The position numbers and the translations under genes were made by a program. Positions 53,902-62,401 of a DNA stretch of 64,000 nt are shown one piece after another. The stretch spans positions 1 through 64,000 of the forward strand of contig DASZME010000009.1 of NCBI GenBank assembly GCA_035551995.1, given 5' to 3'. Every line of letters begins with the position of its first letter. Position 1 is the stretch's first letter. A model generated the notes under the pieces. That model did not search any database, was not told the origin of the DNA, and saw nothing but the letters and a program-made list of their open reading frames with translations. Origin of the DNA: RYN-428 sp035551995 (GTDB lineage Bacteria > Planctomycetota > Phycisphaerae > Tepidisphaerales > Tepidisphaeraceae).

Positions 53902-54927
53902 CTAGCGGAGCAGGGCTTTTGCCGCTGCGTCGGGATCATCAGTGATAAAGCCGTCAAGATCGAGGGCCGCGAATCGCCGGTATTCTTTCGACGGGTCGTC
54001 TTCGTCTTCCACCGTCAGGAAATAAGATTCACTTCGAAACGTCCACGCGTGAACGCTCAAGCCGATGCGATGCGCGTCGGCGATCAGCGACGTGCAGCCG
54101 GCGTACTTCTGGCGGCCGACAGTTCCCGCGACCGGCGCACGCGGCAGAATCAGTTCCTTCCACGCCCCGATTCCAGAGGCATAACCGGCGATTTGACCAA
54201 GGCCGCCGGGCGCGATCATGTCGCCGAACGTCAGCGACCCCCCGGCGGCGGCGACATCCGCCGGCCGCATGTTCGGCGCATCCACAAGCTGAATGATCGG
54301 CGCGGAAATTTTCCGCCGCAATCGTCGCAGCACGTCCACTTCAAAACACTCGATCCAGATCGGCGGCGGCGTGTCGCGATACCGGCCGAGCGTGTCGCCG
54401 ATTGTGTCGGCCATGCTCTTGCCGACGGTGTCGAAATATGCGGCATGTTTAATCTCGACGACCAGACCCGGCCGCCGGCCCGTTTTTGCGTCGTCGCTTG
54501 CGACCAGGTCGATCAACTCGCCCAGTGTGGGAATGGCGAATTGTCCATCGAACGAACGGTCGCGAAAAGCAAATCGCTGACGCGCCCGCAACGTTTGAAC
54601 TTCGGCCAGCGTGAAATCATCGATAAACCATCCCTCGGCTGTCTCACCGTCAATGCACTTGACGGTCTTGCGGCCGGCAAACTCCGCTCGCGACGCCACG
54701 TCGGTCGTGTCGGACAGTTCGCAATCGTGTCGGCAAACCAGTTCGCCGTCGCCGGTCAGGACGACGTCGGTTTCCAGGGCGTCGGCGCCGAGATCGAGAG
54801 CGAGGCGGTAGCCCTCGAGCGTATGCTCGGGCATCAGGCCCGAGGCGCCGCGATGAGCGATGATGAGAGGGCATTTAGGACCTCCAGCATCTCCGCCGGC
54901 CGTCCTTGCGGATTGTACATCAGGCAT
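53902..54927 (-). CDS. Glycerophosphodiester phosphodiesterase
   Basis: A 341-residue GDPD-family enzyme. LIIAHRGASGLMPEHTLEGY has the catalytic HRG...PE, ALETDVVLTGDGELVCRHD the metal-binding E-x-D and the second histidine. It splits glycerophosphodiesters into glycerol-3-phosphate and alcohol; no signal peptide is seen. Its first 94 bases overlap the end of the kinase gene, as no start codon lies between the kinase stop and the HRG motif. Confidence 0.9.
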   Translation of the reverse strand: MPDVQSARTAGGDAGGPKCPLIIAHRGASGLMPEHTLEGYRLALDLGADALETDVVLTGDGELVCRHDCELSDTTDVASRAEFAGRKTVKCIDGETAEGWFIDDFTLAEVQTLRARQRFAFRDRSFDGQFAIPTLGELIDLVASDDAKTGRRPGLVVEIKHAAYFDTVGKSMADTIGDTLGRYRDTPPPIWIECFEVDVLRRLRRKISAPIIQLVDAPNMRPADVAAAGGSLTFGDMIAPGGLGQIAGYASGIGAWKELILPRAPVAGTVGRQKYAGCTSLIADAHRIGLSVHAWTFRSESYFLTVEDEDDPSKEYRRFAALDLDGFITDDPDAAAKALLR

Positions 54928-55643
54928 TGCATCACCAGTTTGGATAGCTCCGCGGGAATGGCGCCGTTCAGTTCCGTCGGCGAGGGGAATTCCTGAAACT
55001 TCACCACGTCATGCCGCGCCTTTTCCACCGTGAAATACGTCGGCGCCTTTTTCCCGGTGAGCGCCCAGTAGAGCGAGGCGCCAAAGCTGTAGATGTCGGT
55101 TCTCTCATCGACCGGCAAACACTTGACCTGCTCGGGCGCGATGAAATCCGGCGTCCCCTGCACGCGATTTTTACCGTAGCCGATCTTGCACGTCTGGCCG
55201 AAGTCGATCACCTTCACCTTTTCGCCGTGGCATCGCAACACGTTGTTCGGCTTAAAATCGCAGTGAACCAGCTGCAGGCGATGCATCGACGCCAGCGCGG
55301 CGCCCGCCTGTACGAAGATCGGCACGAGCGTCGCCGGATCGCGCGGCGCGCTTTGATCGAGCGGCGTGCCGTCGATCCATTCCAGCACCAGGGCGGCCTC
55401 GTCGAACTTGTTGCTGAAGAATCGCCGGGGGACTTTCCAGTCCACCGCCTTCCTCAACGCGTGATGGCGGAATTTCTGGCTGACGTCGTATTCGTTCTGA
55501 AGCTGATGAAGAAATCGATCGTCGGCCTCCGATCGCTTCACGACGTGCTTGAGCGCGAAGATCCGCCCCGCGCGATCGGCGACCCGATAGATCGTGCTGG
55601 CCGCGCCGTGCCCGATGACCTCCAGGACCTTGTACCCGAACAG
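54834..55643 (-). CDS. Ser/Thr protein kinase domain protein (start uncertain)
   Basis: A Hanks-type kinase. Motifs include LVHCDFKPNNVL (catalytic loop, HCD for HRD), KVIDFGQT (DFG), GTPDFIAPEQ (APE) and DIYSFGASLYWALTG. The first usual start in frame is GTG at 55541, which would lose the nucleotide-binding loop and Lys. The same frame upstream reads LFGYKVLEVIGHGAASTIYR, then GRIFALKHV, giving the Gly loop and the ATP-binding Lys, and is open to about 55738 without ATG, GTG or TTG. The end given (a CTG at 55643, before LFGY) is nominal. A TATAAT lies at 55722-55727. A non-standard start or a sequencing indel is possible. Confidence 0.8.
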   Translation of the reverse strand: MFGYKVLEVIGHGAASTIYRVADRAGRIFALKHVVKRSEADDRFLHQLQNEYDVSQKFRHHALRKAVDWKVPRRFFSNKFDEAALVLEWIDGTPLDQSAPRDPATLVPIFVQAGAALASMHRLQLVHCDFKPNNVLRCHGEKVKVIDFGQTCKIGYGKNRVQGTPDFIAPEQVKCLPVDERTDIYSFGASLYWALTGKKAPTYFTVEKARHDVVKFQEFPSPTELNGAIPAELSKLVMQCLMYNPQGRPAEMLEVLNALSSSLIAAPRA

Positions 55644-55721
55644 CGCGGGGGGAAGGCCGGAGGCGTCGCTGGAAGTTTGCGGGTTTGATTCAAAAACGGG
55701 CGGCTCCGGCGTATAAGCCGT

Positions 55722-55727
55722 ATTATA
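55722..55727 (-). promoter_or_regulatory. TATAAT box upstream of the kinase
   Basis: The reverse strand has a perfect TATAAT about 75 bases upstream of the kinase LFGY segment, which would start transcription near 55715. A clear -35 was not found. It supports a 5' end of the gene upstream of the GTG at 55541. Confidence 0.4.
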
Positions 55728-55937
55728 GCCGGTGTCCCGTCACAAAATGCAGCCGTCCGGACTAACGACGCAATATGAAAAGTGTCCGACCTGATGCGCC
55801 CACGCGCGCCGGCGGCGCCAGGAAAACGCCGTGCATGGAAAAGAAGCGGCGACGCCGATAATATCTCGCTTTCACGGACTGCTTTTCTCCGGTAATATCA
55901 TGATCCGAAGCGGCGTGCATTTTTCGGAGGTACAGCG

Positions 55938-56891
55938 ATGAAATTCGATAGCGCCCTGCGGCGAGCGACGCTTTGTGCCGGCATCCTTGGCGTGATGGCG
56001 ACAGGCGGCCGTCTCTTTGCGCAAGCGGCCCCGGATGCCACGCGCCCGGTCGCCGCCGGCGGCAATTGGTGGGACGCCCCCGCGGCTCCCGCCGCCCCTC
56101 CTGCCCCCATGCCGCTGGGAAACGACCGCCGAATCCCCGAGCGCGACGATCTGGGTCGATCGCCGCTTCATCGCGAAAACACGGTCATGGATTATCCCGG
56201 ACCTCAGATGACCGATTGGGTGATCGCTAACGCCCTGGCCGCCCGCGCTCGCGCGGTGCAGGTCCGGGCCGAGTCTGAGTTGAGCGATATTATTCGCCGC
56301 GTGCAACGGCGTTTTGAGCGTTCGGAAATGTACGCAAAAGCGGTCGCCGAAGACAAGCAGGCATATGCCGAGTATACCGCCGCCAGGCAGAAGGCGATCA
56401 ACCTCGTCGCCGGTGATCCCAAGTATCACGCCCTGAGCATGCTCCGCGACGAGCTGGCGGAAAAGATCGCGGCCCGGCGGTTTGCGAAAGACGCCAATCG
56501 CGACGAGATCGCGGTGATGGCCACGCTGAAAATGCAGTATGCCACCGACGCCCACGCCATGGAAGCGATGGCGATGAACGCCGACGACAACGTGAAGATC
56601 GCCCGCGAGAAAATGGAGCAGGCAAGCCGTCGATTGCTCGATCTCAAGGCGCGTTTCGACGATACGATCCACGACAATCCAGAGGTTCTGGCCGCGCGGC
56701 GAAATCTGGAGGATTCCCGGATCGCGGTGGTCGAAACCAGTTCATTGGCGCGCGGCGCCAACATCGCGAGCGACTACGCCATCAACTACGCGTATTACCT
56801 TCATCGCAACGACACCGGCAGCCCCTACGGTCCATACGGCCCCAACGGCGCCGTCGCCGGATCGAGCTATTCCTCGCCCTATTGGCACTGA
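55938..56891 (+). CDS. Exported coiled-coil protein
   Basis: A 317-residue protein with a signal peptide (RRATLCAGILGVMATGGRLF), a proline/alanine-rich linker (APAAPAAPPAPMPLGNDRR) and a long helical region (about 90-270; for example AESELSDIIRRVQRRFERSE), then a glycine/tyrosine-rich tail (GSPYGPYGPNGAVAGSSYSS). GGAGGT six bases before the ATG is a strong ribosome site. No family recognised; cell-envelope scaffold is inferred. Confidence 0.7.
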   Translation: MKFDSALRRATLCAGILGVMATGGRLFAQAAPDATRPVAAGGNWWDAPAAPAAPPAPMPLGNDRRIPERDDLGRSPLHRENTVMDYPGPQMTDWVIANALAARARAVQVRAESELSDIIRRVQRRFERSEMYAKAVAEDKQAYAEYTAARQKAINLVAGDPKYHALSMLRDELAEKIAARRFAKDANRDEIAVMATLKMQYATDAHAMEAMAMNADDNVKIAREKMEQASRRLLDLKARFDDTIHDNPEVLAARRNLEDSRIAVVETSSLARGANIASDYAINYAYYLHRNDTGSPYGPYGPNGAVAGSSYSSPYWH

Positions 56892-57044
56892 GACGTGTTT
56901 CACCGTTTCCCGCATTCGCCGAAATACGCCGCCCGATTCGTGTTCCAGAACGCCCGCCGTGCTTGCACGGTGGGTTAAGGCGCCCCTTGGGTGAACCGAG
57001 CCGCATCGAATGAGCGCGGCTCACCATTTCACCATCGCTTGCGC

Positions 57045-57050
57045 TATAAT
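57045..57050 (+). promoter_or_regulatory. TATAAT box directly before the PAC2 gene
   Basis: A perfect TATAAT ends six bases before the ATG at 57057. As a -10 element it would give a leaderless or near-leaderless mRNA. No ribosome site separates it from the start. Confidence 0.4.
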
Positions 57051-57056
57051 ACCTCC

Positions 57057-57935
57057 ATGGCAAGCGAGCATCTCATCTTAGACGCACAGCCCATGCTGCA
57101 TGAAGGCACGCTCCTGCTGGCATTGGCCGGTTGGATGGACGGCGGGCTGGTATCGACGGGTACCGTCCGCAGCCTGATGGACGGCCGCACGCTCAGCGAG
57201 ATCGGGCGGATCGACTCCGACCCTTTTTACATCTACAACTTTCCCGGCTCGATGGAAGTGGCCGCGGTTTTTCGCCCGCATGTCAAGTATGAGGAAGGAT
57301 TCATCGTCGATTTGCAGGTCCCGGAGAACACGTTCCATTGCGACGAAGAAAACAATTTGGTTTTCTTCATCGGCCAGGAGCCCAACTTGAAATGGCAGGC
57401 GTACGCCGACGCCATCTTCGAGCTTGCCGGCCGGGTCGGCGTTACCCGCATTCTCTTCATCGGCAGCTTCGGGGGAACCGTTCCGCACACCCGCGATTCA
57501 CGTCTGTTTGGATCGGTTTCGCACGAGCACCTGCGCGAACGGCTGCGCGATCATCACGTTCGCCTGAGCGATTACGAAGGGCCTTCGGGATTCTCGACTT
57601 TGCTGCTGGCCCAGGCGCCGAGGCATGGCATCGAGATGATGAGCCTCGTCGCGGAAATTCCCGGCTACCTTCAGGGTCTCAACCCGCTGAGCATCGAGGC
57701 GGTGAGCCGCCGACTGTCGGCGTTGTTGAATCTGCCGGTTGACTTCAATCGACTGCGAGCGGCCAGCAACGACTGGGAAGCGCAGGTGAGCGAGGCGGTC
57801 GACCACGACGCGAAACTCGCCGCCACGGTTCGGCGGCTTGAAGAACAATACGACAATGAGCTTATCGGCGTCGCCCCGCCGGAGGACGAAGAGGAAGAAC
57901 TTGGCGAAGAGGCCGAAGAGGAAGAGGACGATTGA
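57057..57935 (+). CDS. PAC2 family protein
   Basis: A 292-residue protein of the proteasome-assembly-chaperone-2 superfamily (LLLALAGWMDGGLVSTGTV, ILFIGSFGGTVPHTRD, GPSGFSTLLLAQAPRHGIEM). In bacteria these are of unknown role. A very acidic tail (EDEEEELGEEAEEEEDD) ends the protein. The ATG at 57057 matches the family start; the frame is open to 56991. Confidence 0.88.
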   Translation: MASEHLILDAQPMLHEGTLLLALAGWMDGGLVSTGTVRSLMDGRTLSEIGRIDSDPFYIYNFPGSMEVAAVFRPHVKYEEGFIVDLQVPENTFHCDEENNLVFFIGQEPNLKWQAYADAIFELAGRVGVTRILFIGSFGGTVPHTRDSRLFGSVSHEHLRERLRDHHVRLSDYEGPSGFSTLLLAQAPRHGIEMMSLVAEIPGYLQGLNPLSIEAVSRRLSALLNLPVDFNRLRAASNDWEAQVSEAVDHDAKLAATVRRLEEQYDNELIGVAPPEDEEEELGEEAEEEEDD

Positions 57936-59129
57936 CTACAAGCTTGAATCTCCGTCAAACGCGGAGGGCTCCCACAGCGCGGGATCGCGCAGTTGTTCGT
58001 TGAGACTTGAATCCGCCGCGTGATAGTAATACGGCCAAGCCACCAGCGCCCGCCGATATGGGGCGAATCGCTCAAAAGCGCGCATCTTCGGCAATCCGCA
58101 GCCAACGTGTTCAAGGACATGAATCCGCTCGGCGACGCATCTCTTGGCCGCCGCCTCGAGCAACGGCGGAAGCAGATCGTCGGCGCCGGCCGTCGATTGA
58201 TAATCGACTAGCCGCATCCGAATCAGCCCCGACTGCGGATGGTCCTGTCGCTTGAGGATGCAATAGGCGCGGAGCAGGCCATTCCTCGTCGCCGACAAGA
58301 CCCACAACTGACCGGCGCGCAGGGGGCCGGAAAAATGCCAGTTGAGCGTCTGGCGGTCGCGGGTGTTGAGAAGTTTATCCGGATTCTGGCCCACAAGCTC
58401 CGGCCAGAAATCGTCGAAACGGCCGTCGAAATGATCGGCGAATTCGATCGCGTGCGACGTGTCGGCGCCAATCGATCGGCGCGCGACCGCGTCTTTCAAG
58501 CTTAGGGCGGCACCGGCGAAAGGAGCGAGGGCGGATGCCATCGGAACGCCTTTAAGACCCAGGGCGGCGCGGGCGAAGCCGCGATAGTTGGTGATGCGAT
58601 AGGCGGCGGATTCCCAATCGCCCGCCGGCACGCGCGTGGAGCCAAATGTGGCAAAGGTGTCGACGGCGAGGGAATTCACGGTCGTGTTGATGAAGAGATC
58701 GACCTTTTCCTGATTGAAATATTCATCCATCAGCCACAGAGCCGCGCCGCGATATTCCGCCGCCACCACCCACGCCCGGCCCGTGGCGGCGATAAGCCGC
58801 TGGCCGCGGAACGTGTAGAGCGTGGGGATATTGGCCAGCGATCCGACCACCTGACCGCCGCTATTTTCCAGCACCCAGCCAAACGGCCACGAATCGCCGA
58901 GGCGCGGGCGGAGCGGATTGTCCAGCCATAGGTTTCGCCAGTCTTGCGGCGATAGCGTCAGCAATCCGTGCGTCGATTCGAGTCGCTCGATCTGTGGATA
59001 ATCCTCGAAGCGCGCCGGCCGCAGATTTGGAATGGCCGGCGCGGTCGCAGTCCCGGCCCCGTCTCCCTTTGAAGGAGAGGATTGGGGCGAGGGCGAAACC
59101 GGAAATGATCCCGCTCCGGAAAACTCCAT
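57936..59129 (-). CDS. Acyltransferase-like (GNAT-type) protein
   Basis: A 397-residue protein. It begins after residue 30 with LRPARFEDYPQIERLESTHG, a typical GNAT start, followed by GWVLENSGGQVVGSLANIPT and AWVVAAEYRGAALWLMDEYF, which recall the acetyl-CoA binding core; the C-terminal half is a second GNAT-like region. Acyl transfer is inferred and the acceptor unknown. Residues 12-24 (SPSPQSSPSKGDG) come from a dispersed GC-rich repeat, but no other start codon follows, so the repeat seems to be translated. It is the last gene of the P450/A-PCP cluster, 108 bases after the P450. Confidence 0.6.
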   Translation of the reverse strand: MEFSGAGSFPVSPSPQSSPSKGDGAGTATAPAIPNLRPARFEDYPQIERLESTHGLLTLSPQDWRNLWLDNPLRPRLGDSWPFGWVLENSGGQVVGSLANIPTLYTFRGQRLIAATGRAWVVAAEYRGAALWLMDEYFNQEKVDLFINTTVNSLAVDTFATFGSTRVPAGDWESAAYRITNYRGFARAALGLKGVPMASALAPFAGAALSLKDAVARRSIGADTSHAIEFADHFDGRFDDFWPELVGQNPDKLLNTRDRQTLNWHFSGPLRAGQLWVLSATRNGLLRAYCILKRQDHPQSGLIRMRLVDYQSTAGADDLLPPLLEAAAKRCVAERIHVLEHVGCGLPKMRAFERFAPYRRALVAWPYYYHAADSSLNEQLRDPALWEPSAFDGDSSL

Positions 59130-59204
59130 GCCGACTCCTGCGATTCAGCCCGTTCATGCCGATGCGATCAACCCTCGCCCCATGCCTCTCCTTTGCAGGG
59201 AGGC
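59061..59204. repeat. Inverted pair of GC-rich repeats
   Basis: Copies of about 33 bases at 59061-59093 (reverse) and 59172-59204 (forward) share CCCTCGCCCCA, CCTCTCCTT and AGGGAG. They flank the start of the acyltransferase-like gene, and the first encodes its residues 12-24. Confidence 0.6.
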
Positions 59205-59237
59205 GGAGCGTTTCTCATGTCTGCCTTGCGCGAGCGG

Positions 59238-60515
59238 CTAATCGCTTTGATCCGAGTGCGCTTTCGAGTCATGCTCCACGATCATTGACTTAAGTCCGCG
59301 CAGTCCCAGGTTTTCCCGCCAGACCAGCGTTTGATCGGCAAGCTTCAAATGCGGGAATCGGCGGAGCAGCGTATCGAACGCGATCTGGCCTTCCATGCGC
59401 GCCAGCGGGGCGCCGAAACAAAAATGGGCGGCCCAGCCGAAGGCCAGGTGGCGGTTGTCCGGACGATGAAAGTCCACGCGATTGGGATCGGGGAAGCGCT
59501 CGGGGTCGCGATTTCCCGCGGCCATGACGGCGATCATCGCCTGGCGCTTTTTAATCTGTTTTCCGCCGAGCACGGTGTCTTCCGGGCAAAGCCGCGCGGT
59601 GTGCTGGCTGGGGCTTTCAAATCGGAGCAGTTCCTCCACCGCGGCGGGAATGATCTCCATGTTTCCGCGCAGCTCGGCCATGCGATCGGGATTGCGCAGC
59701 AGCGTGAGCATGCCGTTGGAAATCAGGTTGGTGGTCGTCTCCAGACCGCCGACCATGGTAACGATGCAATTTGCGACGATTTCCTCGTCGGTGAGACGGT
59801 CGCCGTCCACTTCCGCGGTCATGAAGGCGTTCACCAGGCCTTCTCTGGGGGTGTGGCGCTGTTCGAGAATCGCGTTTTGGAAATAGGCGGTGAGTCCTTC
59901 GACGGCATGCAGCACGCCGGTCAGGCGGTCGGGATTGTGCTGAAAGTTGCCGAGCATCTCGGCGAAGGTCTGCGACCAGTCTTTGAGCTTGAGATGATCT
60001 TCGACGGGAACGCCGAGCATCTCGGCGGTAACGATGGCCGGGAGCGGCTCGGCGAAGTCGGCCAGCAGGTCGATCTTGCCGTCGCCTCGGGCGATGATGT
60101 CATCGATCAAGCGCGTGGCGATGTCCTGAATGTGCTGGCGAAGGACGCGGATGCGCGCGGGCGTAAACGAAAAACCGGCAAGTTTTCGCAAGCGGGTGTG
60201 AGCCGAGGCGTCCAGGAACAGCATCTGTTTGACCATCACTTTCGCGATGGGGCTGACTTCAGGCGCGCCCAGCGCCTCGAAGAATTCCGGAGACGGGGCG
60301 CGGTCGGCCGAGAAGCGATAGAGCACGGTGACGACGTCTTCATAGCGCGTGACGATCCATGCGTGAAGGTACGGATCCCAGTGAACCGGGTCGCTGGTTC
60401 GCAGGCGGGCGTAGAGCGGATAGGGATCGGCCAGCACCTCCGGATCAAGCAGGTGATAGAGACTCAAGGGAACTTCGGACGTTTGAACGGGGGATAACAA
60501 TTCCGTTGGCTGCAT
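59238..60515 (-). CDS. Cytochrome P450
   Basis: A 425-residue soluble P450 of bacterial class I type. It has the I-helix oxygen-binding GGLETTTNLI, the ExxR motif in EELLRFES and the haem loop AFGWAAHFCFGAPLARMEGQ, with Cys near residue 366. It would hydroxylate or otherwise oxidise a small molecule. Its ATG lies six bases after the A-PCP stop, so the two are co-transcribed; in novobiocin- and nikkomycin-type pathways such P450s oxidise an amino acid held on the carrier (known), and the same is inferred here. Redox partners are not nearby. Confidence 0.93.
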   Translation of the reverse strand: MQPTELLSPVQTSEVPLSLYHLLDPEVLADPYPLYARLRTSDPVHWDPYLHAWIVTRYEDVVTVLYRFSADRAPSPEFFEALGAPEVSPIAKVMVKQMLFLDASAHTRLRKLAGFSFTPARIRVLRQHIQDIATRLIDDIIARGDGKIDLLADFAEPLPAIVTAEMLGVPVEDHLKLKDWSQTFAEMLGNFQHNPDRLTGVLHAVEGLTAYFQNAILEQRHTPREGLVNAFMTAEVDGDRLTDEEIVANCIVTMVGGLETTTNLISNGMLTLLRNPDRMAELRGNMEIIPAAVEELLRFESPSQHTARLCPEDTVLGGKQIKKRQAMIAVMAAGNRDPERFPDPNRVDFHRPDNRHLAFGWAAHFCFGAPLARMEGQIAFDTLLRRFPHLKLADQTLVWRENLGLRGLKSMIVEHDSKAHSDQSD

Positions 60516-60521
60516 GATATC

Positions 60522-62390
60522 TCATTTCGAAAGAAGCTGTTCCGTCAGCCGCGCGACTTCCGCCGACAGGGCGGCGACGGTGGGCGCGGTGAAAAGTTGC
60601 CGGAGGGTGAGCTTTACGCCAAAGGCGTCGCGGATCCGGGCGACCAGTTGCACGCCGAGCATGGAATGGCCGCCGATCATGAAGAAATTATCGTCGCGGC
60701 GTACCGACGGTTGCCCCAGCAGCGACGCGACCACGGCGGCGATTTTTGATTCCACCGCTAATTTGGAATCGGGCCCTTCGATCATCGCGGGCGCCGCGAC
60801 GACCGGCGTCGCGCCGGGAAGCAGATTGTCGGCGTCGGGGGCGGGCAACGCGGTCTTATCCAATTTCCCGTTGGCGGTCATCGGCAGCTCCGACAGCGCG
60901 ACGAATCGCGACGGAACCATGTAATCCGGAACCCGGGCCGCGAGAAACGCGCGAATGTCACCGGCGATCAATCGGCTATCGCGCGCGCCGACCACGTAAG
61001 CGACCAGCGCCGCGTCGGCCTCCACGTCATTCCGCACGATCACGGCGCTTGCTTCGATTCCCGGATAGCGATCGAGTAGGGAGATAATTTCGCCAAGCTC
61101 GATTCGGTAGCCGCGAATCTTTACCTGATCGTCAAGCCGGCCGAGAAAGGCGATCTCGCCGCTGGGCAACAGGCGGGCGCGGTCGCCGGTTCGATAGATG
61201 CGCATCGACGGACCGGACGCGGGGAAGTAGGCGACAAATTTGCTTGCGGTGAGCTCCGGCCGATTTCGATAGCCGCGCCCGACGAGGGCGCCGGCCATGC
61301 ACAGCTCGCCCGCTTCGCCGGCCGGCGTTGGGCGCAGCGACTCGTCCAGGATCAGCGCGACGGCGTTCGCAATCGCTCGACCGATCGAGGGCGGGCCGTC
61401 GGCGGCGGCGTCGGGGACGACCGTTCCAGACGTCGAAACGACCGTGCATTCCGTCGGGCCGTAATTGTTCACCAGAACAAACGGCAGCCCAGCCGACGGT
61501 CGGCGGTGCAGCGTGTCGGCGCCGGTGAGAAGGCGGCGAAGCCTCGTCTCTTTCGGCCACGTCGAGTGCAGCAATTGTTCGGCCAGAACAGTCGGCACAA
61601 ACGCGATCGTGATTCCCTCCGCCACAAGCCAGTCGCGAAGGGTTTGCGGCGAGCGGCGCGTCATCTCGTCGGCGATGTGCACGCTGGCGCCGGCGGTGAG
61701 ATGGGGCCAGATTTCCCAGCCGGCTGCGTCAAAGCCAACGCCGGCGACCTGGCTGGCCTTATCCGACGCGGTGACGTCGAAAGCGTCACAGTGCCAGTCG
61801 ATCAGGTTCAGCAGATTGCCGTGGGTGATTTCGACCCCTTTGGGCTGGCCGGTGGAACCCGATGTATAGATGACGCAGGCGAGGCAGGACGGATCGGGGA
61901 CGACGGCGTCGAAGGTGGCCGGAGAGGTCGCGATCGACGCCGACGCCGAGGCGTCGAGTTCGATGACGCGAAGGTCCGCGGGGAGCGATTGAAGCACCGC
62001 GCGGCGATGCGTCAGCAGTATTTTGGCGCCGGCGTCGGCGAGAATGAACGCCGCGCGGTCGGCGGGCGTCGCCGGATCGAGCGGCAGGTAAGCCGCGCCC
62101 GTCTTAAGAACGGCCAGCGCCGCTACCACGAAATCAGCCGATCGATCCAGCAGCAACCCGACGCACTGTTCCGATTCCGCCCCGGCGTCGCGCAATAGCG
62201 CTGCCAACTGATTGGACCGGTCTTCAAGCTCGGCGAAACTCAATCGCATCGATCCGTCGATCAAAGCCGACCGGCCCGGATCGGTGATCGCGCGCAGGGC
62301 GATCCGCTCGCAAATCGACCCGGCCGGCGCCGATTCCGAAAACGCTTTCTCATGAGTCGCTGGCTGTAATTGCACGAGACTACTTTGCAT
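60522..62390 (-). CDS. Stand-alone NRPS adenylation-carrier didomain (A-PCP)
   Basis: A 622-residue protein. Adenylation motifs are present: SFAELEDRSNQLAALL, VIYTSGSTGQPKGVEITHGN, FDAAGWEIWPHL (specificity region starting D-A with a later W), NNYGPTECTV, YRTGDRARLLPSGEIAFLGR and the catalytic Lys in MTANGKLDKTALP. A carrier domain follows (DDNFFMIGGHSMLGVQL) with Ser for phosphopantetheine. There are no condensation, epimerisation or thioesterase domains. The ATG at 62390 has GGAAGG upstream; a frame start at 62441 overlaps the preceding gene. It activates an amino (or aryl) acid and loads it onto its own carrier; the substrate cannot be read safely. Confidence 0.92.
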   Translation of the reverse strand: MQSSLVQLQPATHEKAFSESAPAGSICERIALRAITDPGRSALIDGSMRLSFAELEDRSNQLAALLRDAGAESEQCVGLLLDRSADFVVAALAVLKTGAAYLPLDPATPADRAAFILADAGAKILLTHRRAVLQSLPADLRVIELDASASASIATSPATFDAVVPDPSCLACVIYTSGSTGQPKGVEITHGNLLNLIDWHCDAFDVTASDKASQVAGVGFDAAGWEIWPHLTAGASVHIADEMTRRSPQTLRDWLVAEGITIAFVPTVLAEQLLHSTWPKETRLRRLLTGADTLHRRPSAGLPFVLVNNYGPTECTVVSTSGTVVPDAAADGPPSIGRAIANAVALILDESLRPTPAGEAGELCMAGALVGRGYRNRPELTASKFVAYFPASGPSMRIYRTGDRARLLPSGEIAFLGRLDDQVKIRGYRIELGEIISLLDRYPGIEASAVIVRNDVEADAALVAYVVGARDSRLIAGDIRAFLAARVPDYMVPSRFVALSELPMTANGKLDKTALPAPDADNLLPGATPVVAAPAMIEGPDSKLAVESKIAAVVASLLGQPSVRRDDNFFMIGGHSMLGVQLVARIRDAFGVKLTLRQLFTAPTVAALSAEVARLTEQLLSK

Positions 62391-62401
62391 GATCCCTTCC
62401 T

